Origin: Thiotrichaceae bacterium
Lineage (GTDB): Bacteria > Pseudomonadota > Gammaproteobacteria > Thiotrichales > Thiotrichaceae
Direction of reading: 5' to 3'
Length of the DNA: 32,274 nt
Assembly (NCBI GenBank): GCA_027083815.1
Contig: JALWMR010000225.1
Span: 1 to 32,274, forward strand
Both the position numbers and the translations under genes were made by a program. Under the pieces are notes generated by a model that saw only the letters and a list, made by a program, of their open reading frames with translations, had not been told where the DNA came from and did not search any database. Positions 1 to 7,882 of this stretch are shown here, one piece after another. Every line of letters begins with the position of its first letter. Position 1 is the first letter of the stretch.

Positions 1-22
1 CTGAAAACAGTTTAAGCTTCAT

Positions 23-124
23 TAAAAAAAGTACACCCCCCACCTTTTTTACGGTTTTGTCGCCCTACGGGTTGTCGCGCAAGCTCCGACATTGTCTCGC
101 TTCGCTCGGCTTGCCCTTTTCTCC
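23..124 (+). repeat. GTACACCCCCC/CCCTTTTCTC repeat, copy 1 (long form)
   Basis: TAAAAAAAGTACACCCCCCACCTTTTTTACGGTTTTGTCGCCCTACGGGTTGTCG...ACATTGTCTCGCTTCGCTCGGCTTGCCCTTTTCTCC. Confidence 0.85.
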
Positions 125-126
125 AA

Positions 127-831
127 TCATTTCAAAAAGCGCCTTAAAACCACAAATAGCAAGCTAGTAATAGCCATGGAAAGCAAGGCAAGAAGAGCCG
201 CGATATAGGCAAATAAATCGGGGGCTTTCATCATAGTGCTCATTAAAGAATCTTCATAATAGAAAAACCACTGATGATTATCAGGGAAAACCCAGCGGTG
301 CAACTGATTAAATACAATTTCGGGGCCTATGGATAAGACCAGGGCGCTGAGGATCAATAGTATCAAGGCGCTTAACAATAACTGTTTAACACCTGGCAGT
401 GTTTTCTTTAAACGCCACAGAATAATGACAATCACCAACCAAAGCGCCATTAAAAATAGAACCAGCACTTTTAGCAGATCCAGCAAATTGGCAACATCCT
501 GTAAATGAGTGATTTCAGCCTGGGTAAACAGCGGTATGTTTTTAGCACTTGTCTTGTCAGTGTAGGCTAATTGCCTTAGCCCGGTGCCATGATTTTGAAT
601 AGCTTCAACAACCCCATGAAATAAGCCCAGACGTTGCTCTTTTGAGGTGAGTTCAAAGTGCTTTTTGCCTTGTTTATTTTTAGGGGCATAGTTTGCAATG
701 TGTTGTTCAATCGCCAGCGTGTCATACAGAAAAGGGTAGCCAAAATCAAAACGGGCAAGCATCCACCAGCTTAGTGGCAAGCTAATGACAAAGGTCAGGA
801 TCAGAAAAAAACCCCAATAAAGCCTGGTCAT
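127..831 (-). CDS. DUF1461-like integral membrane protein
   Basis: 234-aa ORF with N-terminal TM segment, several further hydrophobic segments and a soluble loop, resembling the DUF1461/TIGR01906 family; start overlaps the stop of the upstream ORF. Confidence 0.7.
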   Translation of the reverse strand: MTRLYWGFFLILTFVISLPLSWWMLARFDFGYPFLYDTLAIEQHIANYAPKNKQGKKHFELTSKEQRLGLFHGVVEAIQNHGTGLRQLAYTDKTSAKNIPLFTQAEITHLQDVANLLDLLKVLVLFLMALWLVIVIILWRLKKTLPGVKQLLLSALILLILSALVLSIGPEIVFNQLHRWVFPDNHQWFFYYEDSLMSTMMKAPDLFAYIAALLALLSMAITSLLFVVLRRFLK

Positions 832-1622
832 TTTATGGCACTCAACAGGTAATCCTTCCAGGCAACAAACAAGGTTTCATCCGGTGAAATTAACACCGAG
901 CGCGGTGCCATTGCCGGCCTGAAAACGTTCTCGCCTTCCAGAGTGCATGCGTAACCACCAGCCTCTGAAAGAATCAAGGTGCCAGCAGCCAAATCCCACA
1001 ATTTCATGCCTCCATGTAAATAGAGGTGACCACGATTAGACGCCATCCATGCCCATTCCAAAACACAACTACCCAAATTACGTTGTGATTTATAGGGCGC
1101 ATCGCTAAGTAAATGCTGAACCAACGCGGGTTTAAGGCGTTTAAAATCAATAATGGCGATGGTTTTATTTAAAGGGAAATTGCTGGGCATACATTTTAAG
1201 GGCTTACCATTTAACCATGCGCCCCGCCCCTTGAGCGCGCTAAACATTTCATCTCTTACCGGGTCGTAAGTAATGCCAATTTGCACCTCACCTTTCACAA
1301 ATAAAGCCAGTGATGTGGCAAATAGAGGGATTCCTGCAGCAAAATTACTGGTGCCATCAAGCGGATCAAGACACCAAAGGCGTTCACTTTGGAGTAATAA
1401 GGTTTCCTGCTCCTGCTGACTCATTTCCTCGCTAAGAAATGCGATATCCGGGTAGCTCTGCGCCAGGGCCTGGCAAATTCGTTTATCGGCAGATAAATCA
1501 GCCTCGGTTAACAAGCTGCCATCGGCTTTTACGTGATAGCCAACTTGATTAAAACGTGGCAGTATCTCTTCTTTTGCAACACGTCGGATCAGGCTTTCTA
1601 ATTGTTTTATATCGGGAAGCAT
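828..1622 (-). CDS. Inositol monophosphatase family protein
   Basis: Motifs FLSEE and WCLDPLDGTSNF, plus C-terminal LWDLAAGTLILSEAGG typical of the family; ORF is open to 1658 but MLPDIKQL (start 1622) is the likely start. Confidence 0.9.
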   Translation of the reverse strand: MLPDIKQLESLIRRVAKEEILPRFNQVGYHVKADGSLLTEADLSADKRICQALAQSYPDIAFLSEEMSQQEQETLLLQSERLWCLDPLDGTSNFAAGIPLFATSLALFVKGEVQIGITYDPVRDEMFSALKGRGAWLNGKPLKCMPSNFPLNKTIAIIDFKRLKPALVQHLLSDAPYKSQRNLGSCVLEWAWMASNRGHLYLHGGMKLWDLAAGTLILSEAGGYACTLEGENVFRPAMAPRSVLISPDETLFVAWKDYLLSAIK

Positions 1623-1657
1623 GTTTATTTCTGTTTTATAACCCCTATAGTGTACCA

Positions 1658-1975
1658 ATGGCTAGCATTTTAATCATACTCTTTTTAGCCCTGCTTGCAT
1701 GGTTTTGGATGGCTTCTGTTCGCGCCAAGGAAATCGCTATGCAATCATCGGCACAGGCCTGCCAACAAATTCAGGCGCAGTTTCTGGATCAAACCGCCTC
1801 ATTAATAAAAATTCGTCCAATACGTGGCAGCAACGGTCGACTTGCGCTAGAACGCATCTACACCTTTGAATTTAGCCGCGATCGAGAAAAGCGCTTGCAA
1901 GGCCAGGTGACCATTATCGGTAATCATGTCAGCCAGGTATTACTGGATGAAGATGGCGGCGCGACAATCTTGTAA
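1658..1975 (+). CDS. DUF3301-like small membrane-anchored protein
   Basis: ORF 1556..1975; in-frame ATG at 1658 (MASILIILFLALLAWFW) gives an N-terminal TM followed by a domain with RIYTFEFSRD, typical of DUF3301. Confidence 0.65.
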   Translation: MASILIILFLALLAWFWMASVRAKEIAMQSSAQACQQIQAQFLDQTASLIKIRPIRGSNGRLALERIYTFEFSRDREKRLQGQVTIIGNHVSQVLLDEDGGATIL

Positions 1976-2048
1976 TTTTCACTGTAATTAGGTCTATACT
2001 CCCTTGTGTTAACACTACATTTGTAACCAACTTATAAAGGAGAAAACC

Positions 2049-2249
2049 ATGTCTGTTGCAAAAATTACTGAAATCACTTCTACCTCAACTAAAAGCTTCG
2101 AAGATGCCGTTGAGAATGGCATAGAGAGAGCCAACAAAACCTTAAAAAACATCAGTGGCGCATGGGTGGCTGACCAAAGTGTTACGGTGAAAGGTGGCAA
2201 GATTACTGGCTACCAGGTTCGCATGAAAATCACCTTTGTGCTTGAGTGA
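2049..2249 (+). CDS. Dodecin family flavin-binding protein
   Basis: 66 aa, ITEITSTSTKSFEDAVENGIERANKTLKNISGAWV...GGKITGYQVRMKITFVLE; RBS AAAGGAG just upstream. Confidence 0.92.
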   Translation: MSVAKITEITSTSTKSFEDAVENGIERANKTLKNISGAWVADQSVTVKGGKITGYQVRMKITFVLE

Positions 2250-2268
2250 GTTATTCTTGCTAACACAC

Positions 2269-2319
2269 GCCCTTAATCATTAAACTCTATTTTTAATGAT
2301 TAAGGGCATTTTGTTTTTA
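2269..2319 (+). terminator. Putative Rho-independent terminator after dodecin gene
   Basis: 13-bp perfect inverted repeat GCCCTTAATCATT...AATGATTAAGGGC followed by ATTTTGTTTTT. Confidence 0.75.
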
Positions 2320-2322
2320 TAT

Positions 2323-2399
2323 GAGACCTTTGCACAAGAGGATGGCGAGAGGGAAATTTAAGCAATTTTTATCCGTTATATCTTTTGTGCAAAGGTCTC
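2323..2399. mobile_element. 77-bp MITE-like element with IS5-type terminal inverted repeats
   Basis: Perfect 15-bp TIRs GAGACCTTTGCACAA...TTGTGCAAAGGTCTC flanked by TAT on both sides; no ORF inside. Confidence 0.7.
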
Positions 2400-2490
2400 T
2401 ATACATATAATCCTGTAAAGATTATTGTAAAGCCTCCCTCCTCTCCGTATTATTCTGGTCAATACAAACAAACAGCAAAAGGATTTTAAT

Positions 2491-3294
2491 ATGGGTTTTA
2501 TGACAGGCAAACGTGTCTTGATTGCGGGCATCGCCAGCAACCGTTCAATTGCTTATGGCATTGCCAAGGCCATGTATCGTGAAGGTGCCGAAATTGCACT
2601 GACTTACCAGGGTGAACGTCTTAAAGGGCGTGTCGAGAAATTTGCCCAGGAACTAGGCTCTGGCCCAGTTTTTGAGCTGGATGCTGGCAGTGATGAATCT
2701 ATCCAGAAATGTTTTTCTGATCTTGGTAAGGTATGGGATGGCCTTGATGTAGCGGTGCATTCAATCGGCTTTGCACCCAAAGAAGAGCTGGATGGCAGCA
2801 TTGTTGAAAATACCACACGGGAAGGCTCCAGCATTGCCCACGACATTAGTTCGTATAGCTTTTTGGCGATGGCAAAATATGCCAGGCCGTTAATGCAGGG
2901 GCGCGAAAATCCATCCATGCTAACCTTAAGTTATTTAGGCGCGGTGGCCTCGATTCCTAATTATAATGTTATGGGAATGGCTAAAGCCTCTTTGGAGTCT
3001 GCAGTGCGTTTTATGGCAGCCGATCTCGGCCAGGACGGTATTCGTGTCAACTGTATCTCAGCCGGGCCCATTCGCACCCTTGCTGCCATGGGTATTAAAG
3101 GCTTTAGAAAAATGCTCGATCAATTTGCTGCTGCAGCCCCCCTGCATCGCAATGTCACCATTGAAGAAGTTGGCAATGCGGCTGCCTTTTTATGTTCAGA
3201 TCTGGCAAGCGGCATCACGGCAGAAATTATGTATGTTGATGGTGGTTTTAACACCGTTGGCATGGTCATCTGCCCTGAAGACGACGCTGAATGA
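2491..3294 (+). CDS. fabI: Enoyl-[acyl-carrier-protein] reductase (NADH)
   Basis: [49 protein letters not shown] (Y-x6-K) and [11 protein letters not shown]; alternative start at 2500. Confidence 0.96.
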   Translation: MGFMTGKRVLIAGIASNRSIAYGIAKAMYREGAEIALTYQGERLKGRVEKFAQELGSGPVFELDAGSDESIQKCFSDLGKVWDGLDVAVHSIGFAPKEELDGSIVENTTREGSSIAHDISSYSFLAMAKYARPLMQGRENPSMLTLSYLGAVASIPNYNVMGMAKASLESAVRFMAADLGQDGIRVNCISAGPIRTLAAMGIKGFRKMLDQFAAAAPLHRNVTIEEVGNAAAFLCSDLASGITAEIMYVDGGFNTVGMVICPEDDAE

Positions 3295-3305
3295 GATAGT
3301 CCGTT

Positions 3306-3809
3306 ATGGATACCCGAATAGATACCCGACAATTTCTTTTAACCGCCGACGATATCAAGGGCCTTGATGGAAAGATTATCAGCCACTTTCTTAACCCTAA
3401 TGCGATTCGTTTTAATCAATCCCTTGGGGATGCGGTGGGCATGAATAATATGGGGGTACATATTATTCATGTAGAGCCGGGGCATGATTCAACCGAATTC
3501 CACAAGCATCTTTATGAAGAAGAATGCATCTATATCCTGTCCGGCACCGGCAAGCTGACGCTGGATGAAGACATTTATCAAGTCAACAAGGGTGATTTTA
3601 TTGGCCTGCCCGCCAATCAGGTGGCACACCAGCTATCCAATAACGGAGAAGAAACACTCACTTGTCTGGTTATGGGGCAACGTTTAAAGCATGATGTGGC
3701 GGACTACCCCGACAAAAAGAAGCGCATTTATCGTCACAACGGCGAGGCCGAAGTGATTAAGCATGATGCTATTGAATACCCTAATATCCATACCGGGCGA
3801 AAAAAATAA
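3306..3809 (+). CDS. Cupin domain-containing protein
   Basis: Cupin motifs PGHDSTEFHKHLYEEECIYILSGTGKLTLDED and GDFIGLPANQVAHQLSNNGEE. Confidence 0.85.
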   Translation: MDTRIDTRQFLLTADDIKGLDGKIISHFLNPNAIRFNQSLGDAVGMNNMGVHIIHVEPGHDSTEFHKHLYEEECIYILSGTGKLTLDEDIYQVNKGDFIGLPANQVAHQLSNNGEETLTCLVMGQRLKHDVADYPDKKKRIYRHNGEAEVIKHDAIEYPNIHTGRKK

Positions 3810-3812
3810 GGC

Positions 3813-4079
3813 ATGCCTTATCAACCCATTGATTGTCGACTTTACGACTATATTGAAATTGCCTGTATGCGGCATTATGACCTGCAAATCAAACTATTAT
3901 CGGGTGAAAACATAATTGGACAAGCGCAAACAACACGAGTGGCCCAAAAAGAAGAGTTTTTACTAATAAAGGTTAATTCTACTATTCAGGAAATACGTCT
4001 GGATAAGATTTCTACACTTAAAGCCCTGAATAATGGCGCTGAGTTTGAAAAAGTTACGATTGCCAGCCTCCCTGAATAA
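3813..4079 (+). CDS. Rof/YaeO-like Rho-binding antiterminator family protein
   Basis: YQPIDCRLYDYIEIACMRHYDLQIKLLSGENIIGQA...IQEIRLDKISTLKAL resembles E. coli Rof (YQPINCDDYDNLELACQHH...RELRLDKI). Confidence 0.75.
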   Translation: MPYQPIDCRLYDYIEIACMRHYDLQIKLLSGENIIGQAQTTRVAQKEEFLLIKVNSTIQEIRLDKISTLKALNNGAEFEKVTIASLPE

Positions 4080-4082
4080 CAA

Positions 4083-4260
4083 TAAAGTACACCCCCCAAT
4101 GCCAGTAAGTTAAGAGATAAGCCGTCATACTGGCGAAGGCCAGTATCTATTCTAAACGACGGCACATAGCTTCTAACATGGATTCTGGCCTACGCCAGAA
4201 TGACGAGATTTTTTCGGCTGCCCCACCTCTGGGTAGTAGTCGCCCGTCTGCCCTTTTCTC
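4083..4260 (+). repeat. GTACACCCCCC/CCCTTTTCTC repeat, copy 2 (interrupted)
   Basis: AAAGTACACCCCCCA at left, TTTTTTCGG...CCCTTTTCTC at right, separated by an inserted hairpin element; fills the convergent intergenic gap. Confidence 0.75.
4123..4205. mobile_element. MITE-like element with hairpin-forming terminal inverted repeats
   Basis: Ends CGTCATACTGGCGAAGGCCAGTATC and (reverse complement) CGTCATTCTGGCGTAGGCCAGAATC; each end is itself an 8-bp-stem hairpin (4127-4146, 4182-4201). Confidence 0.65.
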
Positions 4261-4273
4261 GGCTACGCGCTTA

Positions 4274-5164
4274 TTATCTAAATGGATTAAACTGAGATGC
4301 ACCTAAGAAATTTCCAACCATAGGAGAGCCTTGTCCTAGCAATGGAGATAAGGGTGCTCTTGGCGCTGTAGGAAAACGGGGTGCCAGAGGTCTACGCGGT
4401 GCTCCTGGGAATCTATATGCCAGCGGTGAGGTAAACCCTGTGCTTCTTCCTATTGATGGCAGTGTACCCAGCGATGACATAGGTGATAGTCCCATGCCCG
4501 GTACGCCTCCCATCCCTAGTGGCGACATAGGCGAGATTGGTGACAACGGTGACATCGGTGAAAACGGCGAGCCAAGCCCGCTCATGCCACCCAGTCCAGA
4601 TAATCCTCCCAAACCCATTGGCGAGGTCATCGATGTCATTGGCGAACTAAAGGGTGAACTAAAAGGCGAAGAAAAAGCGGAGGACGAGAAAGGTGATCCA
4701 AATTGATTAAACGACGCCCCCCCCATTGAAGAAAAGGATGTAAATGGCGAGCCACCAAAGCCGTTAGAAAAAGGGGATAATCCGCTGCCAAATGATCGAG
4801 TTTGCGGATAAGCCAGGCCGGGATAGCGACCATAAGCCGAATAAGCATTAGTACGTGCAGACGGATAGCCCGCATAAGCCCCTGCATAAGGGCTAACACC
4901 ACGACCATAATAAGAATAAGGTGAAGGATAAGCCGAACCATAGCGTGACCCGTAAATACCCCCGTTATAACCATTATTATAACAGTCGTTATTACCTGCC
5001 ATTTCTTCCATCCAGTACATTGGCGTCCACTCGGGCCAGTCGTTGCAGTTGTTGTTATTATTACCAAAAAAACTATTGCCGCCAAACCAGTCCTTAGCCT
5101 GCGTCGTACTCGCCATTGCTAATAGGACGGTTAAGAGCGCGATTTTTAAATGTGGCCTATTCAT
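4274..5164 (-). CDS. Low-complexity secreted protein, possibly sulfur-globule-protein-like
   Basis: Signal peptide MNRPHLKIALLTVLLAMASTTQA, Asn-rich stretch, WPEWTPMYWMEEM motif, then Tyr/Gly- and Ser/Pro/Met/Gly/Phe-rich repeats (SPFSSPFSSPFSSPM). Confidence 0.6.
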   Translation of the reverse strand: MNRPHLKIALLTVLLAMASTTQAKDWFGGNSFFGNNNNNCNDWPEWTPMYWMEEMAGNNDCYNNGYNGGIYGSRYGSAYPSPYSYYGRGVSPYAGAYAGYPSARTNAYSAYGRYPGLAYPQTRSFGSGLSPFSNGFGGSPFTSFSSMGGASFNQFGSPFSSSAFSSPFSSPFSSPMTSMTSPMGLGGLSGLGGMSGLGSPFSPMSPLSPISPMSPLGMGGVPGMGLSPMSSLGTLPSIGRSTGFTSPLAYRFPGAPRRPLAPRFPTAPRAPLSPLLGQGSPMVGNFLGASQFNPFR

Positions 5165-5265
5165 ATACTTATCCCTAAATATGATATTTTAAACAGTATA
5201 AATCTAAACACCTTAACTTAAGCTTAGCAGTAGAATGGCTTATGCGGGTGAAAAAGGCTGAAATT

Positions 5266-5295
5266 CTTAAGAGACCTAATCATAGGGCTCTTAAG
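5266..5295 (-). terminator. Hairpin downstream of mutT, possible weak terminator
   Basis: CTTAAGAG...CTCTTAAG 8-bp perfect inverted repeat just after the mutT stop; no strong U-tract. Confidence 0.35.
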
Positions 5296-5311
5296 GAGAC
5301 ACTGATTAAGC

Positions 5312-5713
5312 TTATGAGAAATAGGCAAGGATAGGCTTATTGGCATCTGGAAAAGTGTAGTTTTCTAAATCCTGCTTATCTATCCAGCGGATTATCTGAC
5401 CTTCATTACCGCTCACTTCACCGCTCCAGCGATCTACCTGATAGATATGTAGCACAAGCTGTTTGGCCGGGTGATGGGCGCTGGCAGGATAACAATGCGT
5501 AATATCAAAAAGAAACTTTGCCGAAGAAACTGAAATACCCAGCTCTTCTTTAAGCTCACGAAAAAGGGCTATTTGTGAGTCCTCGCCCTGCTCTATCTTG
5601 CCTCCGGGAAATTCCCACTTATCTCCCTGATGTTGATGCGATGCGCGTCGTGCTATCAAGATTTGATTTTCTGTATTGATGATAACGCCAACGGCTACAT
5701 GCACTGTGTGCAT
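5312..5713 (-). CDS. mutT: 8-oxo-dGTP diphosphatase, Nudix hydrolase
   Basis: Nudix box GGKIEQGEDSQIALFRELKEELGI; close to argJ-secA as in many Gammaproteobacteria. Confidence 0.92.
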   Translation of the reverse strand: MHTVHVAVGVIINTENQILIARRASHQHQGDKWEFPGGKIEQGEDSQIALFRELKEELGISVSSAKFLFDITHCYPASAHHPAKQLVLHIYQVDRWSGEVSGNEGQIIRWIDKQDLENYTFPDANKPILAYFS

Positions 5714-5715
5714 TT

Positions 5716-6546
5716 TTATTTCCTATTAAACTGACGACCTTTGACACGTAAAAGAGGCACAAAGTCAGCAGCACAACGCATTTGAGGTATCCAGCGCGCC
5801 AAATTATTCGCCGTGAAAACACGTCCTTCGTGTTCATTTTCAAAAACACCATCATGGAATAACACCACACCATCACGACCTTTGCCACCACACATCTGTT
5901 TCATCACATTGTCCAGAATCTGGTCACCATGTTGGTATTTTTCATTCCAGTCGTAGGCTGTCATTTCCCAACCAAGGTGTTCAAAGCCATTGCGTTTAAG
6001 CGCCTGCATTACCTGCGGGGCCTGTTTTTGATTGAACCAGCCATCACCATAGGGCAATCGAAATATGGCTGGCTGGGTAGTGAAGTAAGGTTCCAGGAGT
6101 TGATGCGAATGAGCAATGGTTTGCTGTAACTGTGCTGGCGTTAGTTTTGAATGATGATAATGTTCATAACTATGCGAGCCAATCTCATGACCTTCACGCT
6201 TGATTCGCTTTAAAGTGGCAAGACGCTGCTGACAAAGTTTATAAGACTTTGTGCCGACTTGATATTTTCCACAATCAATTTTGTTCCCTAAAATCAGAAA
6301 AGTTGCTTTAATGTGCTCGCGCTTTAAAATATCCAGGATTTTTGGTGTAACACTGCCCACACCGTCATCAAAACTCAAATGCAGTTTATGTTTTTTAACC
6401 GGACAATGGTACTTGGCACGAACCGCATTACAATCAACCGCATAGGCCGTTGAAAGACTGAACAACAGCAAAAAAACAGCGATTAACAGAGAAAAGGCGG
6501 GCCAAGCGAAGCGAAACAATGCCAGAGCATGGCGACGACAACCCAT
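5716..6546 (-). CDS. Polysaccharide deacetylase family protein, secreted
   Basis: HLSFDDGVGSVTPKILDILKREHIKATFLILGN and GHEIGSHSYEHYHHS; signal peptide core FSLLIAVFLLLFSLSTAYA; ORF open to 6594, internal ATG at 6546 is an alternative start. Confidence 0.88.
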   Translation of the reverse strand: MGCRRHALALFRFAWPAFSLLIAVFLLLFSLSTAYAVDCNAVRAKYHCPVKKHKLHLSFDDGVGSVTPKILDILKREHIKATFLILGNKIDCGKYQVGTKSYKLCQQRLATLKRIKREGHEIGSHSYEHYHHSKLTPAQLQQTIAHSHQLLEPYFTTQPAIFRLPYGDGWFNQKQAPQVMQALKRNGFEHLGWEMTAYDWNEKYQHGDQILDNVMKQMCGGKGRDGVVLFHDGVFENEHEGRVFTANNLARWIPQMRCAADFVPLLRVKGRQFNRK

Positions 6547-6593
6547 AGGGCGACAAAACCGTAAAAAAGTGGGGGGGTGTACTTTTTTAATCA
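6489..6593 (-). repeat. GTACACCCCCC/CCCTTTTCTC repeat, copy 3 (long form)
   Basis: Reverse strand AAAAAAGTACACCCCCCCACTTTTTTACGGTTTTGTCGCCCTATGGGTTGTCG...CATTGTTTCGCTTCGCTTGGCCCGCCTTTTCTC, closely matching copy 1. Confidence 0.85.
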
Positions 6594-6661
6594 TTTATTA
6601 GCCCTTACAAAGATATAAATGAATGCTCAATATCGTGCATTGCAAACAGGAAATGACTGTT

Positions 6662-7873
6662 TTAACTACGATATTCAGCGTTTATCGTAACATATTCATG
6701 CGATAAATCGGATGTCCAGACGGTAGCTTCCGATTCTCCCGCATTTAACTCGACACGAACAGTGATTTCATCCTTGTTCATCTCTTTTTGACCTTGTTCT
6801 TCGCGGTAAGTTTCCAGCGGTTCGCCGGATTCAAGTAATTGGGTGTCACCTAACCACAATGCAACTTTAGTGACATCCAGATTTTTTACTGGCGCTTTGC
6901 CAATTGCCATTAACAGCCGCCCCCAGTTAGGATCACTGGCAAAAAAGGCTGTTTTAACCAGGGGTGATCGCGCCACAGAATAGGCAATTTGTTTGGCATA
7001 ATTATAATCAGGTGCTGAGCCAACGTGAATAGTTACAAATTTGGTAGCACCTTCGGCATCACGAATAATAGCTTGAGAAAGCTCCTGGCAGACCTCATTG
7101 ATGGCAGCGACAATAATGCTACGATTGCTGTTATCCAGATCAACGCCTGATTGTCCCGTTGCCATTAAGATGAGTGAATCATTGGTTGAGGTATCACTAT
7201 CCACCGTAATACTATTAAAGGAATCACGCACCGCATCATTTAAAATGACTTGCAAGGTATCATTATCAATACCTGCATCTGTGGCAACATAGGCAAGCAT
7301 GGTAGCCATATTAGGCTCTATCATGCCAGCACCTTTTGTTATGCCAGTAATATTTACTGTTTTACCGTTTAATTCCAGTGACTTGCTACAGGCTTTTACA
7401 GTAGTATCTGTGGTCATAATCGCCTTGGCAGCCCGCAACCAGTTATCTTCCTGGAGGCTTTCCATTAAGGCAGGTATTTGCTCTACAATCTTCCAGTAAG
7501 GCAACTGCTCACCAATAACGCCGGTCGAAAAAGGTAAAACGCTATCCAGCGCCGTCATACCTTCTTCAGCAATTTCAGCACAGATCATGCGAGCCGAAGT
7601 TAGACCTTCTTCACCCGTTCCAGCATTGGCATTGCCTGCATTGATGACCAAATATCGAATACCATCAGTGCATTGCAAGTGTTCGCGACAAACAATCACG
7701 GGTGCCGCACAAAAGGCATTTTGGGTGAAAACTCCGGCGATACTGCTTCCCTCAGCCAACTCAATCAGGGTTAAATCATCGCGCCCCTGATAGCGTAAAT
7801 TAGCTTCAAGGCAGCCCAGACGTACGCCTTTAATTGGCGTTAAGGATTTTGGCGCCTGGTAATTAACTGGCAT
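6662..7873 (-). CDS. argJ: Bifunctional glutamate N-acetyltransferase/ornithine acetyltransferase
   Basis: Conserved ITKGAGMIEPNMATMLAYVATDA, DSDTSTNDS and DPNWGRLLMAIG. Confidence 0.95.
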   Translation of the reverse strand: MPVNYQAPKSLTPIKGVRLGCLEANLRYQGRDDLTLIELAEGSSIAGVFTQNAFCAAPVIVCREHLQCTDGIRYLVINAGNANAGTGEEGLTSARMICAEIAEEGMTALDSVLPFSTGVIGEQLPYWKIVEQIPALMESLQEDNWLRAAKAIMTTDTTVKACSKSLELNGKTVNITGITKGAGMIEPNMATMLAYVATDAGIDNDTLQVILNDAVRDSFNSITVDSDTSTNDSLILMATGQSGVDLDNSNRSIIVAAINEVCQELSQAIIRDAEGATKFVTIHVGSAPDYNYAKQIAYSVARSPLVKTAFFASDPNWGRLLMAIGKAPVKNLDVTKVALWLGDTQLLESGEPLETYREEQGQKEMNKDEITVRVELNAGESEATVWTSDLSHEYVTINAEYRS

Positions 7874-7882
7874 GACTAATTA

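Noticed and set aside
30-50. G-quadruplex in the C6/G6 tract of the GTACACCCCCC repeat
   Set aside because: Only one long G-run plus a GG per copy; the canonical four G-tracts are absent.
2966-3367. ORF 2966..3367 (+) overlapping fabI and the cupin gene
   Set aside because: Out-of-frame shadow of two well-supported genes, with no recognisable domain.
4440-5085. ORFs 4440..4706 (+) and 4636..5085 (-) in the low-complexity gene
   Set aside because: Overlapping shadow frames of a compositionally biased gene; the 4274..5164 frame has a signal peptide and a coherent protein, the others do not.
4083-6593. Composite transposon bounded by copies 2 and 3
   Set aside because: No transposase, no visible target duplication, and mutT near argJ is a normal chromosomal arrangement; kept only as a weak speculative observation.
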